Assembly (NCBI RefSeq): GCF_002531825.1
Contig: NZ_NWSX01000021.1
Coordinates: 28,459-92,458, forward strand
Length of the DNA stretch: 64,000 bases
Direction: 5' to 3'
Origin: Rhizobium sp. J15
GTDB taxonomy: Bacteria; Pseudomonadota; Alphaproteobacteria; Rhizobiales; Rhizobiaceae
In this document: positions 9,171 through 18,075 of the stretch, in pieces
Numbering within the stretch: position 1 is the first letter of the stretch
Layout: every line of letters starts with the position of its first letter
Notes under the pieces: generated by a model
What the model was told of the DNA's origin: nothing
Seen by the model: only the letters and a program-made list of their open reading frames with translations
Database searches by the model: none
Made by a program: the position numbers and the translations under genes

Positions 9171-9186
9171 TGTACCTATCGGTACA
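9171..9186. promoter_or_regulatory. Putative TetR operator TGTACC-TATC-GGTACA
   Basis: Perfect 6-bp inverted repeat with 4-bp spacer, 29 bp upstream of the NTF2-like gene that precedes tetR. The half-site is identical to that of the operator at 56247-56263 in front of another tetR gene. Confidence 0.65.
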
Positions 9187-9216
9187 AATATTGGCAAGGC
9201 GCCTTTGGACAGGATT

Positions 9217-10143
9217 TCAGACGGGCTCCGAGTTCCATCGCAGCGGCAGAGCATCCGGGCGAAATACGATGTGTTCGGGCGTGAAGCGCCACAGCCGTTC
9301 CGCCCGCTGGAAGGTTGCGATATCAGGCGAAGAGAGCAGCACCTCTGCCCTTCCCCTCATCTGCAGCAGGTCGCCGGTTTCAAAATCGACGAAGACCAGC
9401 CCCGCCTTCGGATTGACCAGGAAGTTGCCGAGCGTGTTGAAAAACCGATTGCCGGGAAAATCGGGAACGGTCAGTACGCCGTCGGCGCCGACACGCACGA
9501 AACCGGCATAACCGCCGCGATGGGACACATCCACCTGCCGCTCGCCGTTCTCGCGGTCGACATAGGAGGCGACGAAAAACGTGTCGGCCTGCTCGACGAG
9601 CCGCCGCGCCCGATCATCGAGCTGAACGGAATGGCGCGGCGGCACAGCTGTCGGCACATCGGGATCGCGGACGAAGGCAGAGGAGCGGAACTGGATGTAT
9701 TGCGGACAATTGCCGAAGCTTTGGCCGACGCGCACGCGGAACGCCTCGGCGTCCATCCTGTGGATCGCGCCGTTCAGCCGATTGCGCCGCCGCGTTTCCA
9801 GCTGGATTCCGAGCATCGCAATTGCATCGCCATCCTCCATGCCGCTGTCGGCAGGATCGGCCGGGTCGCGCGGCAGGCGGACGTCAAGAGCCTCCGGGTC
9901 CGGCGAGGACATGAAACCCGGCCGTCCGGCCCGCACCGTCGCCCAAACGTCACCCTTCGCATCGACCGCGCCGAGCACGACGAAGGGCAGCATCGGAAAG
10001 AAGGCGCGGTGCTGTTCCGGCATGGCCCGGCGGACGAAATTCCGTCCGGGCCCGTCCATGCGCTCGACGACGCCGACGCTGCGCTGCATGGCGAGCTCGC
10101 CTTCGTGCCAAGGCGACGGAGCATCCTGTCTTGTCTGATCCAT
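9217..10143 (-). CDS. Pyridoxamine 5'-phosphate oxidase-family (FMN-binding split barrel) protein
   Basis: 308-residue flavin-binding protein. The FMN split barrel occupies the C-terminal half (TFFVASYVD, GGYAGFVRVGADGVLTVPDFPGNRFFNTLGN, GLVFVDFETGDLLQMRGRAEV). The N-terminal part (FFPMLPFVVLGAVDAKGDVWATVRAGRPGF) is a second, similar barrel. This two-barrel layout is common in uncharacterised oxidoreductases next to GST genes. Two adjacent ATGs follow GGAGG; the second, 5 nt away, is chosen. Probably cotranscribed with the upstream GST gene (55 nt gap). Confidence 0.85.
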   Translation of the reverse strand: MDQTRQDAPSPWHEGELAMQRSVGVVERMDGPGRNFVRRAMPEQHRAFFPMLPFVVLGAVDAKGDVWATVRAGRPGFMSSPDPEALDVRLPRDPADPADSGMEDGDAIAMLGIQLETRRRNRLNGAIHRMDAEAFRVRVGQSFGNCPQYIQFRSSAFVRDPDVPTAVPPRHSVQLDDRARRLVEQADTFFVASYVDRENGERQVDVSHRGGYAGFVRVGADGVLTVPDFPGNRFFNTLGNFLVNPKAGLVFVDFETGDLLQMRGRAEVLLSSPDIATFQRAERLWRFTPEHIVFRPDALPLRWNSEPV

Positions 10144-10198
10144 CATGACCTCCTTTGGGGTGATCGGAAGCGGGAGCGGCCATCCGCCCCGTTGGCTC

Positions 10199-10810
10199 TT
10201 ATGCGGCAAGGCCGATCTTTGTCTTGCGGAAGCCGACGAAACCCGGCAGCGCCTCGATGCGCGCCAGCCAATCGCGGACACGTGGATAGGCCGAAATATC
10301 GACATTGCCCTCCGGCGCATTGGCGATGTAGCTGTAGAGCGCGATATCGGCGATCACAGGATCGCTGCCGAGCAGGAAGCGGCGGCCGTCGAGCTCTGCC
10401 TCGATCAATGAGAGGATGCGATGCGCCCGGGCGATCACCTCCTCGGTGCGGAAATCGGCGCCGAAAACGGTGACCAGGCGTGCGGCACATGGCCCATAGG
10501 CGATTTCGCCCGCGGCGACCGAAAGCCACTTCTGCACCCGCGCAGCCGCGACCGCCTCCACCGGCAGCCAGTCGGTGCGGCCATATTTGCGCGCGAGATA
10601 GACGAGGATGGCGGAGGAATCGGCAATCACCGTGCCGTCGTCGTCGAGCACCGGCACCTGGCCGAAGGAATTGAGCTTGAGAAACTCCGGCGCCTTGTGA
10701 GCGCCCGCCGCCAAATCGACTTCGATCAATTCATAAGGCACGCCAAGCAGCGACAGGAACAGGTGAGCCCGGTGCGCGTGGCCGGAAAGCGGGTGATAAT
10801 AAAGCTTCAT
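10199..10810 (-). CDS. Glutathione S-transferase
   Basis: 203 residues: N-terminal thioredoxin-like domain (MKLYYHPLSGHAHRAHLFL, then GQVPVLDDDGTVIADSSAIL, the glutathione gamma-glutamyl site) and a C-terminal all-helical domain with SDPVIADIALYSYI (N-capping box). The usual Ser/Cys near residue 9-14 is present as SGHAHR. It lies divergently from a LysR regulator and upstream of the FMN-binding protein, so the LysR protein likely controls this pair. Start set at the conserved first strand. Confidence 0.93.
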   Translation of the reverse strand: MKLYYHPLSGHAHRAHLFLSLLGVPYELIEVDLAAGAHKAPEFLKLNSFGQVPVLDDDGTVIADSSAILVYLARKYGRTDWLPVEAVAAARVQKWLSVAAGEIAYGPCAARLVTVFGADFRTEEVIARAHRILSLIEAELDGRRFLLGSDPVIADIALYSYIANAPEGNVDISAYPRVRDWLARIEALPGFVGFRKTKIGLAA

Positions 10811-10958
10811 GACGAGGTCCTCTGATCTTCTGGTGAAGGCAAGCTTGCGCGTTCGAAGATGGCTGGTTGCGCAATCTGCAGGCAAATCTATTGCCTTCCA
10901 TCCACTGCCACTAGAATGCTAATCTGGAAGCCGTTCTATCATTTTTTGGAAGGCTGGA

Positions 10959-11852
10959 ATGGACCGTCTCGACGCCATGACCGTGCTTCTCGCCGTTGTC
11001 GAACAGGGGAGCCTGTCGGCCGCTTCGCGGCATCTGCGTTTGCCGCTTGCCACCGTCAGCCGCAAGGTTTCGGACCTGGAAGCACATCTCAATGCCCGGC
11101 TGCTGCAAAGGACGAACCGCAAGGTCGCGCTGACCGAGGCCGGCCGCTCCTATGTGGAGGCGGCGCGCGAGATTCTCGGTCGGGTGGAGGAGGCGGAACG
11201 AGCGGCGGCGGGCGAATACAGCGCGCCGAAGGGCGAATTGACGATGACGGCGCCGATCGTTTTCGGGCGGCTGCATGTCCTGCCGGTCGTGGTGGATTTC
11301 CTGAAGGCCTACCCCGAGATCAATCTGCGGCTGATGCTGGGAGACCGGGTGTCCAACCTCGTCGAGGACCACATCGATCTCGCGCTCAGGATCGGCAACC
11401 TGCCGGACAGCAATCTGATCGCCACAAGGCTCGGCGCGATCCGCCGCACGGTCTATGCCAGCCCGGATTACCTGGCGCGGCATATGGTGCCCAAACATCC
11501 GCGCGATCTTTCGGCCCATGACTGCATTACCTTCGAGGGCATGGCCTCGACGCGAAGCTGGACATTCATCGACGGGAAACACGACCTGCTCGTGCCGATC
11601 CGCTCCCGGCTTGCCGTCAATACGGCCGAAGCCGCGGTCGATGCCGCCGTCGCCGGTCTCGGCATCACCCGCGTTCTCTCCTATCAGGCCGCGCGCGCCG
11701 AGAAGACCGGCCGGCTGGTGCCGCTGCTTGCGGATTTCGAGCCACCGCCGGCGCCGGTGCATCTCGTCTACCCCTCACAGGGTCTGGTGCCCTTGAAGCT
11801 GCGGGCGTTGATCGATTTTGCGACGCCGCGCCTGCGCGCGACGCTGAAGTAG
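10959..11852 (+). CDS. LysR-family regulator
   Basis: 297 residues. Helix-turn-helix at about 17-36 (GSLSAASRHLRLPLATVSRKV) and an inducer-binding domain from about 90 (GELTMTAPIVFGRLHVLPVV), the CrgA/DsdC-like subgroup that often controls detoxification genes. It is transcribed away from the GST gene across a 148-nt shared promoter region, the usual layout for a LysR regulator and its target. Confidence 0.93.
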   Translation: MDRLDAMTVLLAVVEQGSLSAASRHLRLPLATVSRKVSDLEAHLNARLLQRTNRKVALTEAGRSYVEAAREILGRVEEAERAAAGEYSAPKGELTMTAPIVFGRLHVLPVVVDFLKAYPEINLRLMLGDRVSNLVEDHIDLALRIGNLPDSNLIATRLGAIRRTVYASPDYLARHMVPKHPRDLSAHDCITFEGMASTRSWTFIDGKHDLLVPIRSRLAVNTAEAAVDAAVAGLGITRVLSYQAARAEKTGRLVPLLADFEPPPAPVHLVYPSQGLVPLKLRALIDFATPRLRATLK

Positions 11853-11854
11853 CG

Positions 11855-12223
11855 TCAGGCGATCCTGCCCTCCTCCGCCTTGTAGAAATACTGGCTGGCG
11901 ACCAGCCAGCCCTTGAGAGGCCGGAGGGGAGGAATGCAGGTGGCGAGCATGAATGGGCCGGTGAACAGGAACTGCGCCCAAATCGGTGCTGAAAAGGCCA
12001 CTTCCAGCCAGACGCCGAGCAGCACGCTCGGGATGCAGGCGAAGCAGATGACGAAGAAGGCCGGACCGTCGGCCGGATCGGCGAAGGAATAATCGAGGCC
12101 GCAGACCTCGCATTCCGGCCGTAATGTCAGGAAGCCCTTGAACATATGGCCCTGGCCGCAGCGCGGGCAGCGGCCCCTGATTCCGGTCTGCATCGGAGGA
12201 AGTGGGGGATATTCGGTATCCAT
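11855..12223 (-). CDS. DUF983 membrane protein
   Basis: 122 residues. A zinc-ribbon-like N-terminus (CPRCGQGHMFKGFL, then CEVCGLDYS) precedes two membrane helices (PAFFVICFACIPSVLLGVWL and AQFLFTGPFMLATCI). This is the DUF983 pattern. Function is unknown; family members are often near cytochrome oxidase genes. The start at MDTEYPPL follows AGGCACC. It converges on the LysR gene with only 2 nt between stops. Confidence 0.88.
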   Translation of the reverse strand: MDTEYPPLPPMQTGIRGRCPRCGQGHMFKGFLTLRPECEVCGLDYSFADPADGPAFFVICFACIPSVLLGVWLEVAFSAPIWAQFLFTGPFMLATCIPPLRPLKGWLVASQYFYKAEEGRIA

Positions 12224-12442
12224 GGTGCCTCGCTTTCGATCCACAGGCATTGATGCAATCAATGCCATAAATGTATGCATTCAATATAATTACATTAGAC
12301 CGCTTTCGCCGATCAATTTGTCAGAATGACGCAGATCCGCGATGGCTAAGGCAGCTGGTTGCCGCGCCCGGGCGCGGCACGGAAACCGCACTTGCGTGGC
12401 AGCGGCAAAGCTCTGGGTGATTGGTGATTTCAGCGCCGCTCG

Positions 12443-13846
12443 TCAGAAGAACGAAGCGGCCATCTCCGGCGGGCCTTCGAGCGCATGGGCCATGAATTCC
12501 AGTGCGCCCTGCAGTTTCTCCCGCGTGATCGGACCGCCGAGGCAGACCCGCACAGCCTCCGGGGCGGCGCCCTCGACCGTGAAGGCATCACTTGCCACCA
12601 CACCGATGCCCGAGGAGCGCATATGGCTGCCGAATGTGGAGCGGGTCCAGCCGTTCGACAAGGGCAGCCAGATGTTGAAACTCAGCGGATCGGCGCGATA
12701 GCTGCCGGCAGGCAGGATTTCAGCCACCATCTGCTGGCGCGCGGCAGCCTCGGCGCGGATGAACCGCAGGATCGCATCCGCCGTCCCATCCTCGATCCAG
12801 CGGGTGACGAGCGCCACGTTCAGCGGCGAGGCCATCACATTATTGGCGCGCATGGCGCTGACGAAAGGCCAGACGGCCTTGGTATCCGGCGCCACGACAT
12901 AGGCAAGGCGCAGGCCCGCGCCGATGCATTTTGCCAGCCCGCCGATATGCCAGGTCAGATCAGGGGCTATTGCCGCAAGCGGCGACGCCCCCTCCAACGG
13001 AATGAAGCCATAGGCATCGTCCTCGACGATCGGCACCTGATATTTGCGGGCAACGGCTGCGATCTCCTCGCGGCGCCCGGCGGGGATCGTCAGCGTCATC
13101 GGGTTCTGCAGCGTCGGATTGACATAGAGCGCCCTCGGCTTCAGGCTCTCGCAGGCCTTGGCAAAGGCGTCCGGCAGGATACCGTCCTCATCCATCGGCA
13201 GGCCGGCGAGATTGAGCCGCAGCTGGGCGGCGATCGAGCGCATGCCGGGATAGGTGATGATTTCCGAAAGCACGGTCTCGCCGGGTTTTGCGAGCAGGCC
13301 GAAGATCGCAAGTAGCGCCGGATGGGCGCCTGGCGTGACGAAGATCCGCTCCTGCGCTGGCTTCAGCCCGCGGCGGCCAAGCCAGGCGGAAGCGGCTTCC
13401 TTGTCCATGCCGGCGCCGCCGAAACCCTGGTAGCGCAGCAGCGGAACGAGGTTTGCCGCCACCGCAGACATGCCCTCACGCATGCGCGCGATCAGTTCCG
13501 GATCATCCGGTTCCGGCGGCATGTTCATCGAAAAATCGACGATGGATGCGCGGCGGGGATCGGACGCGGCCTCCGGCGCGAAAGCCCGGCGTTCCCTGTC
13601 GGCGCCACCGGTGACGAAAGTGCCCCGGCCGACATGGGAATCGACAAGGCCACGCTTTTGCGCCTCGACATAGCCTCTTGCCACCGTGGTGAAGTCGACA
13701 TTCAGCCGCTTGGCGAGTTCGCGTTGCGGCGGCAGCCTATCCCCCGCCGCCAGATGCCCGCTGCGCAGATCCATTTCGATCAGATCGGCAATCGCCATAT
13801 AGCGGGGGCTGCTGCTGCGGCTGAGATCGGGATGCCAATCCTTCAT
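12443..13846 (-). CDS. MocR/PdxR-type regulator (GntR HTH fused to aminotransferase fold)
   Basis: 467 residues. GntR winged helix at about 13-82 (DRLPPQRELAKRLNVDFTTV, GLVDSHVGRGTFVTG) followed by a type I aminotransferase domain with ARGYVEAQKRG linker, YVNPTLQNPMT, PIVEDDAYGF and the PLP-lysine region GGLAKCIGAGLRLAY. MocR proteins sense PLP or amino-acid ligands and regulate neighbouring genes. No clear partner is adjacent; the nearest divergent gene is the HtrA-like protein 200 nt away. Confidence 0.92.
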   Translation of the reverse strand: MKDWHPDLSRSSSPRYMAIADLIEMDLRSGHLAAGDRLPPQRELAKRLNVDFTTVARGYVEAQKRGLVDSHVGRGTFVTGGADRERRAFAPEAASDPRRASIVDFSMNMPPEPDDPELIARMREGMSAVAANLVPLLRYQGFGGAGMDKEAASAWLGRRGLKPAQERIFVTPGAHPALLAIFGLLAKPGETVLSEIITYPGMRSIAAQLRLNLAGLPMDEDGILPDAFAKACESLKPRALYVNPTLQNPMTLTIPAGRREEIAAVARKYQVPIVEDDAYGFIPLEGASPLAAIAPDLTWHIGGLAKCIGAGLRLAYVVAPDTKAVWPFVSAMRANNVMASPLNVALVTRWIEDGTADAILRFIRAEAAARQQMVAEILPAGSYRADPLSFNIWLPLSNGWTRSTFGSHMRSSGIGVVASDAFTVEGAAPEAVRVCLGGPITREKLQGALEFMAHALEGPPEMAASFF

Positions 13847-14047
13847 TTCGGATCCATACCAGTCTGATTCCTGATAGGATTGACTGTATATTGTTGTGTA
13901 AAGCTGCTGTCATCAAGAATATGGCGTCAGGGTGCGGCGTGGAAAATCCGTTCGCCAAGCCTTGCCTCCGCTCATCCATCTTCTTACCTATTCAAGCGGG
14001 ATGCGCGGCTTCCAGCTTCCGCGCCGGCGCTCCATTGGGATGAAAGC

Positions 14048-14953
14048 ATGAATATCGATCCGATCCTGCGGTCTGTCGTGGCCGTGCGCTCCTCAATTCC
14101 GGAAGATGCCTTCACCGCTGAGACGCTGGGCACCCTCCGGGAGGGCAGCGGTGTGGTCATCCGGGACAACGGGCTGGTGCTGACGATCGGTTATCTCATC
14201 ACCGAGGCCGACGAGGTGTGGCTGACGACCCGTGACGGGCGCGTGGTTCCCGCTCATCCCCTTGCCTATGATCAGGAAAGCGGCTTCGGCCTGGTACAGG
14301 CGCTCGGCACGCTCGGCGCTCCGGCGGTGCCTTTTGGCGATGCACCCGGAGCCAAGCCGGGCGATCCGGTCGTGCTTGTCGACGGGATGGGCGAATTCGT
14401 CGAGGCGAATATCGTCGCCAGGCAGGAATTCGCCGGTTACTGGGAATATCTGCTGGATGAGGCGATTTTCACCGCACCGGCCCATCCGGCATGGGGCGGC
14501 GCGGCGCTGATCGGCTCGGACGGCAAGCTCCTCGGCATCGGCTCGCTTCGCCTTCAGATGAGCCAGGGCAGCGAGACCGCCGATATCAACATGGCCGTGC
14601 CGATCGACCTGCTGCTGCCGATCCTCGACGACCTCCTGAATCGCGGCCAGGTCAACAAGCCGCCGCGGCCCTGGCTCGGCGCATTCTCCGCCGAGAGCAA
14701 TGGCGGCGTCGTGGTCATGAGTGTCGCCGAAGGCAGTCCCGCCGCTCAGGCAGGGCTGCGCCAAGGCGACATCATCTCCGAAATCCGGGATGAAGAGGTC
14801 GATGGCCTGGCCGATTTTTATCGCAAAGTGTGGAGCAGCGGCCCCGCCGGCGCCGAAATTCCCATGCGGATCCTGCGCAACGGCCGGGAAGCATGGCTGC
14901 GCATCAAGTCCGCCGATCGCAACAGTTTTCTCCGGAAACCGCAGCTGCAATAG
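14048..14953 (+). CDS. HtrA/DegP-like protein with PDZ domain and no catalytic triad
   Basis: 301 residues. Residues 25-195 align with the trypsin fold of HtrA/DegS (GSGVVIRDNGLVLT, LLGIGSLRL, INMAVPIDLL) and 207-287 form a PDZ domain (PWLGAF, SPAAQAGLRQGDIISEI). All triad positions are changed: His is Tyr49 in LTIGYLI, Asp is about Gly79 in ESGFGLV, and Ser is Trp149 in PAWGG where HtrA has GNSGG. I infer a non-proteolytic binding or regulatory protein. No signal peptide is visible, so it may be cytoplasmic. Start chosen at the first codon that aligns with the domain. Confidence 0.85.
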   Translation: MNIDPILRSVVAVRSSIPEDAFTAETLGTLREGSGVVIRDNGLVLTIGYLITEADEVWLTTRDGRVVPAHPLAYDQESGFGLVQALGTLGAPAVPFGDAPGAKPGDPVVLVDGMGEFVEANIVARQEFAGYWEYLLDEAIFTAPAHPAWGGAALIGSDGKLLGIGSLRLQMSQGSETADINMAVPIDLLLPILDDLLNRGQVNKPPRPWLGAFSAESNGGVVVMSVAEGSPAAQAGLRQGDIISEIRDEEVDGLADFYRKVWSSGPAGAEIPMRILRNGREAWLRIKSADRNSFLRKPQLQ

Positions 14954-15142
14954 AGCCCCGCCGCCTCAACGATTCCCCCGCCGAGCAGGCGGGCGGATAC
15001 CGCGTGGATATCAATTCACCCTCCCCGGAAATGACGTGACAGCGTCGCTCGCCTTATCGTAGCTAAAGCTGTGCCGGTCGGGGCGACTCGCACCGGAACG
15101 CCGGACTGCCGGCATCGATGTCTTTGAGCGGGGGCGCTTCAC

Positions 15143-15214
15143 ATGACAATCCTGGCGACAGGCGCGGCCGGAAGGATAGGCGGCGAACCTGGCAGCTTGC
15201 CGGAGCTTTTCTGA
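15143..15214 (+). pseudogene. Remnant of an NAD-dependent epimerase/dehydrogenase gene
   Basis: A 23-codon frame begins MTILATGAAGRIGG, a good Rossmann GxxGxxG start of an extended short-chain dehydrogenase, and then stops within ten codons, one base before the next gene. Four-carbon acid sugar kinases are often encoded next to such dehydrogenases (DenD type), so this looks like the head of a partner gene left by an internal deletion. The short match makes this tentative. Confidence 0.45.
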
Positions 15215-15215
15215 C

Positions 15216-16487
15216 ATGCTGCTTGGAGCCATTGCCGATGATTTAGCCGGCGCCGGCGAACTTGCCAACGCTCTTGCAAGGGGTGGCATGTCGACCATGT
15301 AGTTCGTCGGTCCCGGCCGCGGAAGGGCGGATTGCGAGGCCGGCGTCGTCGCGCTGAAAGCCCGCTGGGCGCCGGTCGACGATGCGGTGCGCCAGTCGCT
15401 GGAGGCGGCCCGCTGGCTGCTCGACCAGGGCTGCGAGCAGATTCTTTTCCAATATTCCTCGACCTTCGATTCGGCGCCGGGCGGCAATATCGGGCCGGTG
15501 GCCGAAGCATTGCTGCGGCTGACCAATGCCGGCGTTGCCGTTGTCTGCCCGGCCTTTCCGGCGATGGGCCGGCGGCTCTTCATGGGACATCTCGTCGTCG
15601 GCGACCGTTTGCTCAGCCAATCCGGCATGCAGGACCATCCGCTGACGCCGATGAGCGATCCCGATATCCGCCGCTGGCTGCAGCAGCAGAGCCGCGGCGA
15701 GATCGGCAGCCTTGCGCTCGATACCGTACGCGCGGGCATCGAAGTCCTGCGCAACGGCCTGCGCTCCGAGTTGACCGCCGGTCATCGCCTCGTCGTCGTC
15801 GACGCCATCGAGGAGAGCGACCTTGCAACGATCGCGGCTGCGGTCGCCGACCACAAGCTCGTCACCGGCAGCCTCGGCATCGCGCAGGCCCTGCCGCGGA
15901 ATTTCCGCAAGCAGGGCAAGCTCTCCGGCATGGCGGGGGCGGTGCCTCTGGTGGACGGTCCCGGCGTCGTGCTCTGCGGCTCCTGCTCCACGGCGTCGCA
16001 GAACCAGGTCGCCTGCCACCTCCAGAACCATCCCGGCCTTGCGATCGATCCTGCCGTGCTGATGCGCGGCTCGATGTCGGTGGAGCGCGCGGCGCGCTGG
16101 GTGGAGCAGAATGCCGCCGAACATCCCATCGTCTATTCCACCGCCGCCCCTGAAGTGGTGGCCTTCGTGCAGCAGCGTTTCGGGCAGGCGGAGGTTGGCA
16201 AAAAGCTCGAGGCCTTCTTCGGCGGGCTGGCACGGCGGCTCGCCGACGCCGGCATGCGGCAGATCGTCGTCGGCGGCAGCGACACCTCCATCGCGGTGGT
16301 GGAAGCGCTCGGCCTCAAAAGCATGACGGTCGGGCCGGAAATCGATCCCGGCCTGCCGGTTCTCGTCGCCGACCGCGCCGGGCCGCTCGGTCTCGCCTTG
16401 AAGAGTGGCAATGCCGGTGCGCCAGATTTCTTCATCAGGGCGATGGATAGAATCGCCGGCCTGGAACGCCATTTCGCCATCCTATGA
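15216..16487 (+). pseudogene. Four-carbon acid sugar kinase (OtnK/DUF1537), interrupted by an in-frame TAG
   Basis: The reading frame from ATG 15216 starts MLLGAIADDLAGAGELANAL, the N-terminus of the OtnK family, but meets TAG at codon 29 (15300-15302). The same frame then continues without break to 16487 (QYSSTFDSAPGGNIGPV, GSCSTASQNQV, VGGSDTSIAVVEALG). Family members usually have Gln here, so a single C-to-T change of CAG would explain the stop. The N-terminal DDFTGA motif is also altered to DDLAGA. A GTG at 15387 could restart translation but would lose the first strands of the kinase. Confidence 0.8.
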
Positions 16488-16600
16488 TGGACGCATCTCG
16501 TTGACCTCAGACTGCGGTTGAAAGAGGATGACGTCGCGCCATCTCTTCGGGGTGGGCAATCCATCTCAGGCATGAACCGACGAAGAGGAGTTCGCAGCCC

Positions 16601-16981
16601 ATGTTCGATCATGTCTCCATCGGCGTAAAAGACCTCGAAAGAGCCCGCCGCTTCTATGATGCGGCGCTGGCACCGCTCGGATATGAGCGCTTGTCCAACT
16701 CCGACGGCATGGTCGGTTATGGCCCGGAAAGCGTCGGGTTCTGGGTGATGCAGGTCGAGCATCCGATCGTTGCAGACATGCGGTCGGGACTGCATTTCTG
16801 CTTCGTCGCCCCGAACGAAGCCGCCGTAGACGCCTTTCATGCTGCAGCCGTCGCATCCGGCGGCACGGACAATGGCGAACCGGGCATCCGGCCGGATTAC
16901 GGACAGTTCTACTACGCTGCCTTCGTCATCGATCCCGATGGCTACCGTCTCGAAGCCTATTTCCACAAAGGCGAGCTGTAA
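16601..16981 (+). CDS. VOC-family (glyoxalase/bleomycin resistance-like) protein
   Basis: 126 residues in one vicinal-oxygen-chelate module pair: FDHVSIGVKDLERARRFYDAAL with candidate metal His4, LHFCFVAPNEAAVDAFHAAA, and AAFVIDPDGYRLEAYFH with the terminal acidic ligand. Typical of small uncharacterised lyase or resistance-type VOC proteins. The ribosome binding site region GGAGTTCGCAGCCC precedes the ATG. It converges on a LysR gene 7 nt away. Confidence 0.9.
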   Translation: MFDHVSIGVKDLERARRFYDAALAPLGYERLSNSDGMVGYGPESVGFWVMQVEHPIVADMRSGLHFCFVAPNEAAVDAFHAAAVASGGTDNGEPGIRPDYGQFYYAAFVIDPDGYRLEAYFHKGEL

Positions 16982-16988
16982 CGGACCT

Positions 16989-17951
16989 TCAGGCCGCGGC
17001 TCTCGATATCGAGACGCGGCATCCCGAGGCTTCGAGCGCCTCGCCGGCGACGTCGATAAACAGACGGCGGAACCAGCGCGCCCGGCCGTCCGCCTGATCG
17101 ACGCGGCGGTAGAGCATGGTGACGGGATCGGCCGGCAGCGAAAGCGGCGGCGCGCAAATGGTCAGCCCATGCAATTGCGCCATGCAGCGGCCAATCGATT
17201 CCGGCACGGTGGCGATTGCCGGCATCGCCCTCAGCGCCGTCGGCAGGGCCGAAAAGCGCGGCACGGTCGCCACCACCCGGCGGCTGCGGCCGGTGCGGCC
17301 GAGCGCGATATCGATGCCCGTCGAAGCATTGCCTTCGAACGAGACGGTGACATGCGCAGCATCGGCAAAATCCTGCAGGCTCAACGGCGCCGTCAGCCGC
17401 AGCTGGGCATCGTCGTAAATGCAGATCGAGGCCTGGTTGAACAGCGGCGCGCGGATATGCCAGGAGGCCGGCTCGTCATGCACGGAGACGCTGAAGTCGA
17501 AAACACCTTCGTCCAGCCGGCGCGAGGCATCGCGCTTTTCCGAGGCAATGCCGATGAGCCGGGCGCCCGGCGAAAGCTGGAGCAGCCGGGCGGCAAGCGG
17601 ACCGAAGAAGGCCGATTCGAGATTGTCGCACATGCCGATGCGGAACTCGCCCTGCCAGCTCGCCGGATCGAACTCGGCCTGCGGGCGGATGGCGCGCTCG
17701 ATGCCCGACAGGGCATCCTCGATCGCCGGAGCGATGGAAAGGGCGCGCGGCGTCGGCTGCAGGCCGCGTCCGACACGCACGAACAATTCGTCGTCCAGCG
17801 CCTCGCGCAGGCGCCGCAAAGCCGCCGACAGGCCCGGCTGCCCCAGCAGCAGGCGCTCGGCGGCGCGGCTGACATTGCGCTCCTGCATCAGCACGGAAAA
17901 GGCCAGCAGGAGGTTCAGGTCGATTTTGCGGAGCGTGGCGTCATTCATCAT
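16989..17951 (-). CDS. LysR-family regulator (NodD/NahR-like subgroup)
   Basis: 320 residues. The N-terminus (LRKIDLNLLLAFSVLMQERNVSRAAERLLLGQPGLSAALRRLR) and DELFVRVGRGLQPTPRA are typical of the NodD/NahR/LeuO branch. It is divergent from a DHA2 exporter gene with a 124-nt shared promoter region, so it probably controls that exporter. It is not itself NodD: no nod genes are in view. Confidence 0.92.
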   Translation of the reverse strand: MMNDATLRKIDLNLLLAFSVLMQERNVSRAAERLLLGQPGLSAALRRLREALDDELFVRVGRGLQPTPRALSIAPAIEDALSGIERAIRPQAEFDPASWQGEFRIGMCDNLESAFFGPLAARLLQLSPGARLIGIASEKRDASRRLDEGVFDFSVSVHDEPASWHIRAPLFNQASICIYDDAQLRLTAPLSLQDFADAAHVTVSFEGNASTGIDIALGRTGRSRRVVATVPRFSALPTALRAMPAIATVPESIGRCMAQLHGLTICAPPLSLPADPVTMLYRRVDQADGRARWFRRLFIDVAGEALEASGCRVSISRAAA

Positions 17952-18075
17952 TATGAGTAATACCTGGCATGGCTACTATCAATTTGCAATAGGATTGGAA
18001 GCTGTACATTTTCTTGTTCCCTGCCGCTGCGGCACCCTCCCCCGATGAGGCGGCAGCCAACAAGGAACAATTTCG

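Noticed and set aside
14048..14953. Active HtrA serine protease
   Set aside because: All three catalytic positions carry non-catalytic residues.
15387..16487. OtnK-like kinase as an intact gene from GTG 15387
   Set aside because: The start would remove the conserved N-terminal strands, which are present in the same frame upstream of the TAG; a broken gene explains the data better.
16989..17951. NodD symbiotic regulator
   Set aside because: The N-terminus is of the NodD/NahR branch, but it pairs with a DHA2 exporter and no nod genes are present.
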